From NCBI GenBank assembly GCA_022771695.1, contig JALEKJ010000020.1, positions 1-64,000 of the forward strand: a stretch of DNA of 64,000 nt, read 5' to 3'. Positions 27,424 through 37,602 of this stretch are shown piece after piece (position 1 is the stretch's first letter; every line of letters starts with the position of its first letter). A model generated the notes under the pieces. It saw only the letters and a program-made list of their open reading frames with translations, searched no databases and was not told where the DNA came from. A program made the translations under genes and the position numbers. Source of the stretch: Roseburia sp. (GTDB lineage Bacteria > Bacillota > Clostridia > Lachnospirales > Lachnospiraceae).

Positions 27424-30400
27424 ATGAAAAGAAAACACCAGCTAAAAAGTATGCTGGCGCTGATACTGGCGTTTGTGATGTGCATATCAGGTATGCCGAC
27501 GACAGTAACAGCAGCGGAGACAGGAGGTGAACCGATATCGTATGGACAGGTTACTTCTGTAGATGACATAACGTCGGGAGGAAGTTTCGTATTGGCGGTT
27601 CAGACGGACAGTGGCTATCTGGCACTGGACAAAGCTGTTTCCGGTAAGACGGAGGGCGTGGGAATCACAGTAGATAACGGTGTTGTGACAAGTGCAGATG
27701 CGCCGACATGGACGATAGCATCCTGTGGAAGTGGAGTAAGTCTACATGACGGAACAAACTATCTGTCTTATAGTAGCAGTACGAACTTTTCAACTGCTTC
27801 GGAGCCTTACGAATGGACGGTAACGGCGACTGAATCAGGGGGCTTTCAGTTTGTAGCGGCTGCAACAAGTGCTACATCTACGGTAAGAGCTATTTTTTAC
27901 CGCGCCGGTGATATAAAGAAGTTTGCTCCATATGCTGCATCTAATGTACCACCAGAATATAATTCAAATATTCTGGTGTTTAAAGCAGGTGCAGCCTCAG
28001 GTGGCGGAACCGGAGCCCAGACCTGTGCATCGGTGAAAGCTTCTGTGACACCGGGTGCAGTGGATGCAGGAACAAACGTAGAATTGTCTTGCACAACAGA
28101 AGGGGCAACCATCTATTATAATACAGATAACAGCGACACCTATTTAACTTATTCTAGTGCTATTAATATTACAGAGGCGACAACGATTCGTGCGTATGCT
28201 TCCAAGGAAGGTATGAACAATAGTAATGTTGCCACATTTGCTTATACGATTAAAGTACCGGCAACCCTGATGACGATTGCTGAGGCGAGAGCTGCGGCAG
28301 TAAATACCGAGAATATCATGGTACAGGGAACCGTTGTATTTATTGACAGTAAGAATGTATATGTTCAGGATTCCACAGGCGCAATTAATCTTTATTTTTC
28401 AAGTGCGCCATCCGGTTTAAATGTCGGAGATGTCATTAAAGCAACTGGTAAGCGTGCTAGTTATAAAGGCTTGGAACAGTTAAGCGGAGTTGCTGCTTAC
28501 GATAAAGTAGACACTGTAAGTGCACCGTCCACGACGGTGACCATTGCGGATATCAATGCAGATGCATCGATAGGAGCATTGGAATGTACACGTGTTTATA
28601 TTGAAAATGCAATTGTCGGAGAAAAAACTGGCGATAATACACCATTAATTCAGGGCGGCAGCACAATCAACCTCTACAAGGCGCCGGAAGTTGCCGGAAT
28701 GGAAGCTGGTGCTACCGTAAGCTTATATGCAGTAGTAAGTGATTTTAACGGCTATCAGCTTCGTGTTACGTCTGCGTCCGATGTGACGGTTCAGGCAGAT
28801 GGAGTATCAACGATTGCCGAGGCAAAGGCGGCTGCAACAGGTACAGAGAACATTACCGTAAGAGGAACGGTGGTATTGATTGATGGCACGAACATTTATG
28901 TGCAGGATTCCACCGGAGGAATCGACCTCTATTTTTCAACGGCACCAACGGATTTGCAGATTGGAGATATTATCAAAGCGACCGGTAAGCGTGCTAGCTA
29001 TAAAGGATTAGAAGAGTTAAGCGGAGTTACTTCTTATGAAAAGGTGATTTCTGTAAATGCACCATCTAAGAAAGTGACAATCGCAGACATTATTGCAGAC
29101 CAAGAGACAGGAGTACTTGAGAGTACACGTGTCTATATTGAAAATGCAGTAATCGGAGCAGTGAACACTTCGGGCAATACGACATTGACCCAAGGTGATG
29201 CAACAATCAATATATATAAGATACCGGAACTTGCGAATATTACCGAGGGAGCAACGGTAAGCTTATATGCGGTAATTAGTGACTTTAATGGCTATCAGCT
29301 TCGTGTTGCGTCTGCATCTGATGTGACAAAGATTTCAGACGGAACACCGGATGAACCGACACCGGATGACGGAACAGTGAAAAACGGTAATTATGTCATC
29401 TGGGCATCGGCTTACAACAAGGCATTGTCCAGCGAATACAATGGATTTTATAATAAGGGCGTAGATGTCAGCCTGACAGGTACACAGTTATCCGGATATA
29501 CCAATGCCGAGATATGGACTGTTACCCACAATGACGATGATACTTACTATATTTCTTATGGCGGTCAGAATTTGGCTATGGCGGCAAATTTTAGCAGCCT
29601 GACACTTGGAGAAGTCAATGATAAGTGGGTACTTAAGGACGCAGGAGACGGCAAGTACTATGTAAAGAATGTTGGACGTAATAACTATATTGAATGGTAT
29701 AGCAAGAATTCTAACTGGAGTGGTTATAGCACAATTTCCAGCGGAAGTGAGGGTATGTTTGCATTGACTTTCACACCGGCTGTGAAAGGTTATAATACCG
29801 ATTCTTCCGTTGTGGAGACAATCGCTCAGTGGGGCGGCGGTGGTCCATATGATGCGACTGCAAATGCAAGTGTCGTAAATGGTGATAAATATGTGGCAGG
29901 TGATCAGAAGGATGCAAAAGCGTCATTCTCTGTTGTGGCAAATGGTGTGGCAGGTCAGCCGTATCAGCAACAGTCATCGGGTACTGGCGGATACAATTAC
30001 TACATGGGTGGCACGAACATCGGTAAAGCAGCCGGAGATTACATGCAGTTTGCAGTTGATACGGCGGGCTATGGTGCAATGAGTTTATCCTTCCGCTTGC
30101 GTGCGACAAATGCGGGACCGGGAAGCTTCCAACTTCAGTACTCTACAGATAACGGCGCTACGTTCGAAAACTTTACGACCGGTGAGTATTCTTATGCTTA
30201 TACAAAGTATATTAATAATGAGCCGAGTGAGGTGACCGGTTCTGGTGCAATTACAGATGGTGTAGCTGCAACATCTAAAGCAGCGGCGCAGTATGTAAGC
30301 TTTAAATTCGACGTACCGCAGGGGGCAGAGAACGCAGAGAAACTTTTGATTCGTCTGGTGGCGGGGACAACCCGTGCGGATGGTGGCACAGGTGCAGTCA

Positions 30401-33400
30401 GCGGAAATATCCGTATTGATTCTGTTGTACTTTCCGGTAGCCCGATTGTGGATGATAGCATTACAGGTTATGTAACCGTGACACCGGATGGCAAGGAGGA
30501 AGATCAGGCAGCAGGCACAGAGCTTACGATGGCGAGTGCAACTGCAGGAGCAGTGATTTCTTATCGCTTTGTTGATGCGGATGGCAACGGTGAGTGGAAG
30601 ACTTACGAGGAAGCAGCAAAGCCTGCATTGCCGGCAACATTGCCTGCAATTTTGGAGGTAAAAGCCTCTGCAGCGGGAAAAGCGGATAGTATTACCCGTA
30701 TATTTACCTATGCAGCAGGTTCCGTTTCACCGGTTAAGATGACGCCAAACGGTGGCGGTGTATACATCAGTGGTACTTCCGCAACTGTGACACTTTCCTG
30801 TGAGACACAGGGGGCAACGATTTATTACCAGTTGAACGGGGAGGGCGATTTTGTTCCGTACACAGAGCCGCTTGTGCTTGAAAAAGGTTTTGGAAAAACC
30901 GTAATCAAAGCATATGCCGTAAAGGAAGGATTTAAAGACAGTGCAGTCGTGACACGTACCTTTACGGAGCGCAGCAGCGAAACCTATAATATTTATTTTG
31001 GACAACTTCATTCCCATACCAGTTATTCGGATGGAGCTGGAAGTGCAGAAGATGCATACCAGCATGCGTCACAGGTAAAGAATTTGGATTTCCTGGCAGT
31101 TACGGATCACTCCAATTCTTTTGATAATGCAGACAGTGCTTCTATTTCCGATGGCTCTATGAGTACAGAATGGGTAGAAGGACACGCGCTTGCAGAGCAG
31201 TATACGACAGAAGATTTTGTTGGATTGTTCGGTTATGAGATGACCTGGTCAAACGGTCTTGGTCATATGAATACATTCAATACACCGGGATTCCAGAGCC
31301 GTACGCAGACAGAATATAAGACTTATGCGACAGCATTACAGAATTATTATGCAACATTAAAGACAGAGACAGATTCTATCAGCCAGTTTAATCACCCGGG
31401 TACTACCTTTGGTGATTTCAGTGATTTCGCTTACTATGATGAGGAAATTGATGAGCTGATTACGATTATTGAGGTTGGTAATGGTGAGGGAGCAATCGGT
31501 TCTTCCGGTTATTTCCCGTCTTACGAGTACTATACCCGTGCTTTGGATAAAGGATGGCATGTGGCTCCGACAAATAATCAGGATAACCACAAAGGATTGT
31601 GGGGAGATGCCAATACCGGACGAAGCGTTGTGTTGGCAGACAGCCTGTCAGAAGACGACATTTATGATGCTATGAGAAATTATCGTGTATATGCGACGGA
31701 GGACAACGATCTTTCCATTATGTATACGTTAGACGATAACATCATGGGAACCATCATGGATAAGAGTGACGTTGGGGATAATGTGACACTTAAAGTGGCA
31801 TTGACAGACCCGACAGACAGTTCCATTGGTAAAGTGGAAGTTATCGTAAATGGGGGTCTTAGCATTGCGTCAAAGAATGTTGCAACAGCAAGCGAGGTGG
31901 TGAACTTTACGGTTCCTTCGGATTATTCTTACTATTATATCCGAGTTACGGAAGCGGACGGTGATATTGCAGTAACGGCTCCGGTATGGGTCGGTGAGGT
32001 AGAAGCAGTCGGTATCTCGGGTCTGTCAACAAGTTCATCTCTTCCGGTTCAGAATCAGGCATTGGATTTGACACTTGATTTATATAATAATGAGTCAAAG
32101 GATTTGGAAATTGAAAGTATTGAGTTTACGGTTGACGATAAGGTAATTCATACAGCAGATTTGACAAATCTTACCAAGGTAGACAAAAAGAGCACAGCAT
32201 CTTATACTTTTAGCTATACACATGATGGTTTGGGGCAGACGAATATCAATGCGACTGTAAAAGCAAATCTGAACGGTGTAGAAAAGGTATACAAAGAAGT
32301 ATTGAAATTAACCTATGTTTCTCCTTCCATGGTATCGAAGGTAATTGTGGACGGAACACATTATAATGATTACGTAACCGGCTACTATGGCGGAAATATG
32401 GGCAACTTTACCGCAATTTCTGCGGACAAAATGGTAGAGGTAACCGTTGTAAAAGACGAGATTACAGAAGAAATGTTAAGCGACTGTGGTTTGCTTGTGA
32501 TTTCTGCACCGGCAAGAAAAGCAGGCACTGCGACTGCAGGAGAATATACGGCAAGTTCCTTTGAAGATTCCTTTATCGAGATGGTAAAGAAGTATGTGGA
32601 AAATGGCGGAAATGTTGTAATTTGCGGTCTTGCCGATTATCAGGATAAGGGAGCGTCGAGTGCGGACGGGCATGCTTCTGCACAGTTGAATAAGCTGCTT
32701 GCGGCTATTGGTTCTACTATGCGTATCAACGATGATGAGGTTTATGACCCGGTTAACAACGGCGGACAGTTTTATCGACTGTATCCTTCCGTGTTTAATA
32801 AGGACTCCAGATGGACATCCGGCATTGTGACGAGTGATGACAATCCGGATAATTACCAGACTTACAGCCAGTACTCCGGTTGTTCCGTTAATCCGGGTAA
32901 CGGTACTTGGCTAGTGAAAGGCTTTGATACCACTTATTCCGTGGATTCCGACAAGGATGGCGAGGGCAATACCAGTGAGGTGGAGACAGACGACAGTTAT
33001 GGCTATAATATCGTTGTTCCTAGAGGGGAAGTAGTTTTCCTGGCAAGTGAAGATACCGCTTATGGCGGAACCGTTTTTGCGGCAGGCGGTGTGTTCCTCT
33101 CTGACTTCGAGGTAAAGGCAGAACTCGACAATATCTGGGACCTTCCGTATGCAAACCGCACAATTGCAGAGAATATTTTGGATAGTATTCAGAAACAATT
33201 ACCTCTTTCTACAATTGCGCAGATGCGTGCAGGAAACTACAACGATGTATTTCGTATTCAGGGTTATGCGACAGCAGGACGTATCGAAGGAAATGCATTC
33301 TTTGATGCGATGTATATTCAGGATGAGACAGGCGGTATTACAGTATTCCCAATCGCAGAAGAGGGACTTAAAATTGGTACAAAGATGGAGATTGTAGGAT

Positions 33401-34698
33401 ATCTCGATCAGTATCAAGGTGATAAAGAAATCCAGATTATGTCTTATAAGATTCTGGATGAAGAACCATATGTGTATGCTCCGCAGAAGATGACAGCAGC
33501 AGAAGCTATGGATTATGACAAATCCGGTGGAAAGCTTGTCCGTATAGAGGGTAAGGTTGTGGATGTGCTGTACGATGCTGCAGGTACTGGTGTATCACAG
33601 TTCTGGATTGATGACGGAAGCGGAACAATCGGAAATGTATTCATTGATGGTTATATCTTATCTGCAACGACAGGTAAGAACGAATTGGCATCTATCGTAA
33701 AAGTAGGTGAGACTATTTCGGCAGTCGGTTTAGTATATGCACATCCGGAAGGAACCTCTGATATCCCGGTTACCTGTTTGAGAGTGCGTAACTGCGATGA
33801 AATCACAGCAGTGACACAGACAGGTGGAGATAATGGTGGAAATACTGACAGCGGAAATAACGACAGTGGAAGTACAAACATCTGGGGCTCAACAGTAGTG
33901 AACCCGGAACCAGATACAGCAAAGCCTGAGAGCAGTGGAAACAGGAACAAGCGCAATAATAAGAAAAACGCATACGCAGACAATGGGTTGCCAAAGAAGA
34001 ATAAAATCGTCGTAGAAAAAGAAGGCGATTGGAAAGCAGTTGCAGATTCCTTTGAGCAGATTGCAGATGGAGGTAAGATTTATCTGAATCTGGGCGATGA
34101 TACGATGCTGTCCGGTGGTGTCATTTCGTCAATGCGAGGTAAAGACATATACCTTGTAATCACACTTGAGAATGGTGTCGTATGGAGCATCTACGGAAAA
34201 GACATCGTGGAAGAAAAAATTGCGGATATGGATCTTGAGGTAGTATTACATACACACGAGATTCCGGAGGACCTGGTATCGTCTGTTGCCGGTGAAGGCT
34301 CCTCAATGCAGATGAGCTTGAAACATGATGGCACGTTTGGATTTAAGGCGTACCTGACAGTTAACGTAGGAGAAGAGTACGCAGATAGCCAGGCGAAACT
34401 GTATTATTATAATGAGGAATCCGGTGAATTGGAGCTTCAGTATACAGGAACGGTTGCGGCTGACGGTTCATTGGAGATGTTGTTTAGCCATGCATCAGAT
34501 TATGTCATTGTCCTCGAGCAGGTTGCATTGGCAGATGCGGATGCGGAGACTGAGGAAGCAGTAGACAGCGCAGAGACGACTGAAATAGAGGAACAGGAAG
34601 CTTCTATGAATATCGTTCCGATTGTAGTGATATTATTGCTGGTAGTAGCTGCAGTAGTGGCAGTGCTTTTCATTCGTAAGAAAAAGAGTGTGAAATAA
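27424..34698 (+). CDS. Giant multidomain surface protein: OB-fold repeats, chitobiase C-terminal-like domains, PHP (CehA/McbA-like) metallohydrolase, C-terminal TM
   Basis: Signal peptide; two ~170-aa repeats ('TIAEA+AA...V+GTVV.ID...+YVQDSTG.I+LYFS'); PHP 'YFGQLHSHTSYSDGAG...LAVTDHSNS...FNHPG...'; third OB at the C-terminal third; TM 'IVPIVVILLLVVAAVVAVLFIRKKKSVK'. Confidence 0.88.
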   Translation: MKRKHQLKSMLALILAFVMCISGMPTTVTAAETGGEPISYGQVTSVDDITSGGSFVLAVQTDSGYLALDKAVSGKTEGVGITVDNGVVTSADAPTWTIASCGSGVSLHDGTNYLSYSSSTNFSTASEPYEWTVTATESGGFQFVAAATSATSTVRAIFYRAGDIKKFAPYAASNVPPEYNSNILVFKAGAASGGGTGAQTCASVKASVTPGAVDAGTNVELSCTTEGATIYYNTDNSDTYLTYSSAINITEATTIRAYASKEGMNNSNVATFAYTIKVPATLMTIAEARAAAVNTENIMVQGTVVFIDSKNVYVQDSTGAINLYFSSAPSGLNVGDVIKATGKRASYKGLEQLSGVAAYDKVDTVSAPSTTVTIADINADASIGALECTRVYIENAIVGEKTGDNTPLIQGGSTINLYKAPEVAGMEAGATVSLYAVVSDFNGYQLRVTSASDVTVQADGVSTIAEAKAAATGTENITVRGTVVLIDGTNIYVQDSTGGIDLYFSTAPTDLQIGDIIKATGKRASYKGLEELSGVTSYEKVISVNAPSKKVTIADIIADQETGVLESTRVYIENAVIGAVNTSGNTTLTQGDATINIYKIPELANITEGATVSLYAVISDFNGYQLRVASASDVTKISDGTPDEPTPDDGTVKNGNYVIWASAYNKALSSEYNGFYNKGVDVSLTGTQLSGYTNAEIWTVTHNDDDTYYISYGGQNLAMAANFSSLTLGEVNDKWVLKDAGDGKYYVKNVGRNNYIEWYSKNSNWSGYSTISSGSEGMFALTFTPAVKGYNTDSSVVETIAQWGGGGPYDATANASVVNGDKYVAGDQKDAKASFSVVANGVAGQPYQQQSSGTGGYNYYMGGTNIGKAAGDYMQFAVDTAGYGAMSLSFRLRATNAGPGSFQLQYSTDNGATFENFTTGEYSYAYTKYINNEPSEVTGSGAITDGVAATSKAAAQYVSFKFDVPQGAENAEKLLIRLVAGTTRADGGTGAVSGNIRIDSVVLSGSPIVDDSITGYVTVTPDGKEEDQAAGTELTMASATAGAVISYRFVDADGNGEWKTYEEAAKPALPATLPAILEVKASAAGKADSITRIFTYAAGSVSPVKMTPNGGGVYISGTSATVTLSCETQGATIYYQLNGEGDFVPYTEPLVLEKGFGKTVIKAYAVKEGFKDSAVVTRTFTERSSETYNIYFGQLHSHTSYSDGAGSAEDAYQHASQVKNLDFLAVTDHSNSFDNADSASISDGSMSTEWVEGHALAEQYTTEDFVGLFGYEMTWSNGLGHMNTFNTPGFQSRTQTEYKTYATALQNYYATLKTETDSISQFNHPGTTFGDFSDFAYYDEEIDELITIIEVGNGEGAIGSSGYFPSYEYYTRALDKGWHVAPTNNQDNHKGLWGDANTGRSVVLADSLSEDDIYDAMRNYRVYATEDNDLSIMYTLDDNIMGTIMDKSDVGDNVTLKVALTDPTDSSIGKVEVIVNGGLSIASKNVATASEVVNFTVPSDYSYYYIRVTEADGDIAVTAPVWVGEVEAVGISGLSTSSSLPVQNQALDLTLDLYNNESKDLEIESIEFTVDDKVIHTADLTNLTKVDKKSTASYTFSYTHDGLGQTNINATVKANLNGVEKVYKEVLKLTYVSPSMVSKVIVDGTHYNDYVTGYYGGNMGNFTAISADKMVEVTVVKDEITEEMLSDCGLLVISAPARKAGTATAGEYTASSFEDSFIEMVKKYVENGGNVVICGLADYQDKGASSADGHASAQLNKLLAAIGSTMRINDDEVYDPVNNGGQFYRLYPSVFNKDSRWTSGIVTSDDNPDNYQTYSQYSGCSVNPGNGTWLVKGFDTTYSVDSDKDGEGNTSEVETDDSYGYNIVVPRGEVVFLASEDTAYGGTVFAAGGVFLSDFEVKAELDNIWDLPYANRTIAENILDSIQKQLPLSTIAQMRAGNYNDVFRIQGYATAGRIEGNAFFDAMYIQDETGGITVFPIAEEGLKIGTKMEIVGYLDQYQGDKEIQIMSYKILDEEPYVYAPQKMTAAEAMDYDKSGGKLVRIEGKVVDVLYDAAGTGVSQFWIDDGSGTIGNVFIDGYILSATTGKNELASIVKVGETISAVGLVYAHPEGTSDIPVTCLRVRNCDEITAVTQTGGDNGGNTDSGNNDSGSTNIWGSTVVNPEPDTAKPESSGNRNKRNNKKNAYADNGLPKKNKIVVEKEGDWKAVADSFEQIADGGKIYLNLGDDTMLSGGVISSMRGKDIYLVITLENGVVWSIYGKDIVEEKIADMDLEVVLHTHEIPEDLVSSVAGEGSSMQMSLKHDGTFGFKAYLTVNVGEEYADSQAKLYYYNEESGELELQYTGTVAADGSLEMLFSHASDYVIVLEQVALADADAETEEAVDSAETTEIEEQEASMNIVPIVVILLLVVAAVVAVLFIRKKKSVK

Positions 34699-34714
34699 TT
34701 TAGGTGAAATAAGG

Positions 34715-35845
34715 ATGAATTGGAAGAAAAAAGGACTGTTTGCGGTGATTGCGGCTGTTTTGTTCGTAGCATTGCTTTACTATGCAAATTATGACAGACC
34801 GGTATATCATAGCAGCGACACGACCGGAATTGAATATGAAGTGGGACGTGTAGTTCGCGTTCTTGAGGATCGCACCGTAGTGGATGAGGCGACAGAGGGA
34901 ATCTGGCGCGGAAGCATGGATCTTGAGATAGAGATTCTTACGGGAAGATACAAAGGCGAGACGGCAGTTACGAGTAACTATTTTAGTTCACTGTATAATG
35001 TCAGGGTTCTGGATGGAGACAAGGTCTCCATCCGAATCGACACAGTAGGTGAGGGAGAATATCAGGTTTCCATCTACAATTATTATAGAGTACCACAGAT
35101 GATGGGCTGTATTTTGGTGTTTGTTTTATTGCTTGTAATAATTGGGGGCAAGAAGGGTGCTAAATCCGTGGCAGGATTACTGTTTACGATGGTGTGTATC
35201 ATATGGATTTTGTTGCCATTGACGCTAAAAGGTTATTCGGCGCTTGGAGTTACGATTCTTCTGATCCTTGTATGCAATTTCGTGACCTTCTTCTTAATTG
35301 ACGGAATTGGAACGAAGACGATTGTTGCCGCGGTAGGAAGTGTGTGCGGTGTGCTGGCGGGAGCCGTATTTTCTTTGATTGCACAGGCACTGATGTCGGT
35401 AACAACCTTCCAGATGGATGAGGCGGAAACTTTGATTCTGATTACCAGTACGACAGGATTAAAGCTGAAAGATTTGTTCTTATGCGGTATTTTGATTGCA
35501 TGTATGGGAGCGGTTATGGATGTCGCAATGAGTATTGCATCCGCAATCGCAGAGCTGCATGAAGTACAGCCGGGACTTAAGACCAAAGATTTGTTCCGCT
35601 CAGGAATGAATATTGGCAGAGATGCGATGGGAACCATGTCAAACACATTGATTCTGGCATTTGCCGGTAACTCCTTTAACATGATGCTGATGATTTATTC
35701 CTATGGAGTAAGCTTCCAGCAGTTGATGAATACCGATTTTATGGCAATCGAGGTGATTCGGAGCGTCGCCGGAAGCATCGGTATCGTCTGTACGGTTCCG
35801 TTCGTGGCATTTATTGCGGCCAATGTTTATGGAAGAAAAAAATAA
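34715..35845 (+). CDS. YibE/F family membrane protein
   Basis: 'FMDVAMSIASAIAEL'-type region 'MGAVMDVAMSIASAIAELHEVQPGLKTKDLFRSGMNIGRDAMGTMSNTLILAFAG'. Confidence 0.88.
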   Translation: MNWKKKGLFAVIAAVLFVALLYYANYDRPVYHSSDTTGIEYEVGRVVRVLEDRTVVDEATEGIWRGSMDLEIEILTGRYKGETAVTSNYFSSLYNVRVLDGDKVSIRIDTVGEGEYQVSIYNYYRVPQMMGCILVFVLLLVIIGGKKGAKSVAGLLFTMVCIIWILLPLTLKGYSALGVTILLILVCNFVTFFLIDGIGTKTIVAAVGSVCGVLAGAVFSLIAQALMSVTTFQMDEAETLILITSTTGLKLKDLFLCGILIACMGAVMDVAMSIASAIAELHEVQPGLKTKDLFRSGMNIGRDAMGTMSNTLILAFAGNSFNMMLMIYSYGVSFQQLMNTDFMAIEVIRSVAGSIGIVCTVPFVAFIAANVYGRKK

Positions 35846-35851
35846 AAGACT

Positions 35852-37186
35852 TTATAATAAGACGATTTCACGTGTGTATTCACTGCGTGGAGTCGTCTTT
35901 TTTGCTGGATTTTGGGAGAGAACCTGGTCGTATAAATCGGCGGCAAAAATATCTTTTTCTAAAATTGACAGCGCTTCATTGGAAAGTACTGCAGAGGCAT
36001 CTGCAAGCTTGGAGATGACAGGTATGGCTGTACTTTTCTTCAATGTACCAAGCAGAGCTGAGGAGGTTCGTCGGAATCCTAAAATGCGCAGGTACGGAAC
36101 ATAATCCAGCTTTTTTCCATGCTGATAATCTGCATCCGTAATATCTAAGAGCAGATGTAACAGAATACGGCTGATACGGCTGTACGTAACATCACGGCTC
36201 TTATTTATAGCGCAGAATTTGGAAAAAGAAGAAAATTGATAGCGATTTTTTACAAAACGGTTTGCAATCTCTTCGCTGCAATCTGCAATACTTGCAAGTT
36301 TCTCTTTTTCCTGAATTAGGAGCAGATAACCAAGGATGGAAGAAAAGTCATCTGCCCATACGGCGGGTGCATTGCTCAGATACTCTGTGAGAACTGCGTG
36401 TGCAGATGCAGGCATAGTATGAGCAAGATTTGCGAGTTCGAGGGTATGGTCGTTTGCTGCAAGATGTTGTTCCGCCAATACGTTGCGTATCGCGGTGGCG
36501 GAAGCGGTTGGAGCACCGTAACAGGTATTCTTATGGTCGCGGGCTGCTTGAATCATCGTTTCATGATAGCCGGCACCTTCACGCTTGATTAAGTATGGGG
36601 TAAGTGAACTACCGCGCTTTCGGATTGCTTTTAGATACTCAACCGCAAGGATGTTATTTGGTTCATTCATTACAGCATCTAGCGTTTGGACAGTGTATTC
36701 GTTTGCAAATTTGGCAGAAATATGGTTGCCTGCGAGATAGTCGCAGACTGCCTTTGCCCGTGCTGCAGGAAACGAAGCACCTGCCTTTAAATAAGAGGAA
36801 AGTGCGTCTCGATATTCTTGTGGCTCTTCTGCGAGGAGGGAGGCAATTTGGGTAAGCAGAGGCAGGTTATCTGTCTCTGCACCAAAACAGATGCCATCCA
36901 CGCAGCCTATTTTCTCAAGCAGGGTGACTCCTGCCATGGCAAAGGATTCTGCGGAGGAGGTCGCCCAGAGGGCAGGAAGTTCGAGAACCAGGTCGGCTCC
37001 GCAAGAGAGGGCCATTTTGGTTCGCGCATACTTGTCAATGATGGCAGGAGTGCCGCGCTGTACAAAATCGCCACTCATTGCTACAACTACATAATCCGCA
37101 CTTGCTTTTTCGCGGATTCTTGCGATTTGATAGGCATGTCCGTTATGGAATGGATTGTATTCTGCGATAATGCCAATGACCTTCAT
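35852..37186 (-). CDS. tmcAL: tRNA(Met) cytidine acetate ligase-like nucleotidyltransferase
   Basis: 'GIIAEYNPFHNGHAYQI', 'VVAMSGDFVQRGTPAIIDKYARTKMAL'. Confidence 0.92.
   Translation of the reverse strand: MKVIGIIAEYNPFHNGHAYQIARIREKASADYVVVAMSGDFVQRGTPAIIDKYARTKMALSCGADLVLELPALWATSSAESFAMAGVTLLEKIGCVDGICFGAETDNLPLLTQIASLLAEEPQEYRDALSSYLKAGASFPAARAKAVCDYLAGNHISAKFANEYTVQTLDAVMNEPNNILAVEYLKAIRKRGSSLTPYLIKREGAGYHETMIQAARDHKNTCYGAPTASATAIRNVLAEQHLAANDHTLELANLAHTMPASAHAVLTEYLSNAPAVWADDFSSILGYLLLIQEKEKLASIADCSEEIANRFVKNRYQFSSFSKFCAINKSRDVTYSRISRILLHLLLDITDADYQHGKKLDYVPYLRILGFRRTSSALLGTLKKSTAIPVISKLADASAVLSNEALSILEKDIFAADLYDQVLSQNPAKKTTPRSEYTREIVLL
35859..35905 (+). terminator. Terminator hairpin located inside the tmcAL 3' coding end
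   Basis: AAGACGAtttCACG...CGTGgagTCGTCTTTTTT. Confidence 0.65.
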
Positions 37187-37365
37187 AAAACCTCCTGTTA
37201 GCTGTTGCGAAACGATATCATGTCGCTAAAATTATATATAGGATATGTTATCACATCTATAGGAATCTATGCAATGAAGTACAAATAAAAACTACAAATG
37301 TATTGCAGACAACAGAAATTTGTAGTAGAATGTGACTTGCTGTGCAAAAAAGAAGGGAGGTGAAT

Positions 37366-37551
37366 GTGGTGGAGCAGGTAATGAAGCATTATGGAAATGC
37401 TATTTTGGCGGCTGTAACTTTACTATTGCTTGGAGCGATTATCTATGCTGCATTGTCGGGAGACGGCTATGTGGCAGATCAGTTTGAAGCATCGTTGAAA
37501 GGATTTTTTGAGCAGATGAATACGGTTGCGGGTATGGCTTCAGCGTCATAG
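37366..37551 (+). CDS. Small single-TM pilin-like protein (Tad-like island, ORF a)
   Basis: GTG start with GGGAGG SD; VVEQVMKHYG|NAILAAVTLLLLGAIIYAALSGDGYVADQFEASLKGFFEQMNTVAGMASAS. Confidence 0.65.
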   Translation: MVEQVMKHYGNAILAAVTLLLLGAIIYAALSGDGYVADQFEASLKGFFEQMNTVAGMASAS

Positions 37552-37563
37552 TTGTTGAATTTG

Positions 37564-37588
37564 TCCCCCGGCGGTAATGCGTCGGGGA
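37564..37588 (+). other. Intergenic hairpin after ORF a (no U-tract)
   Basis: TCCCCcG gcggtaatgcgt CGGGGA. Confidence 0.6.
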
Positions 37589-37602
37589 AATTTGGAGGAT
37601 GC

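Noticed and set aside
31353-33417. Antisense ORFs in the giant PHP protein gene
   Set aside because: Biased composition of the sense gene yields open antisense frames; no SD or domain support.
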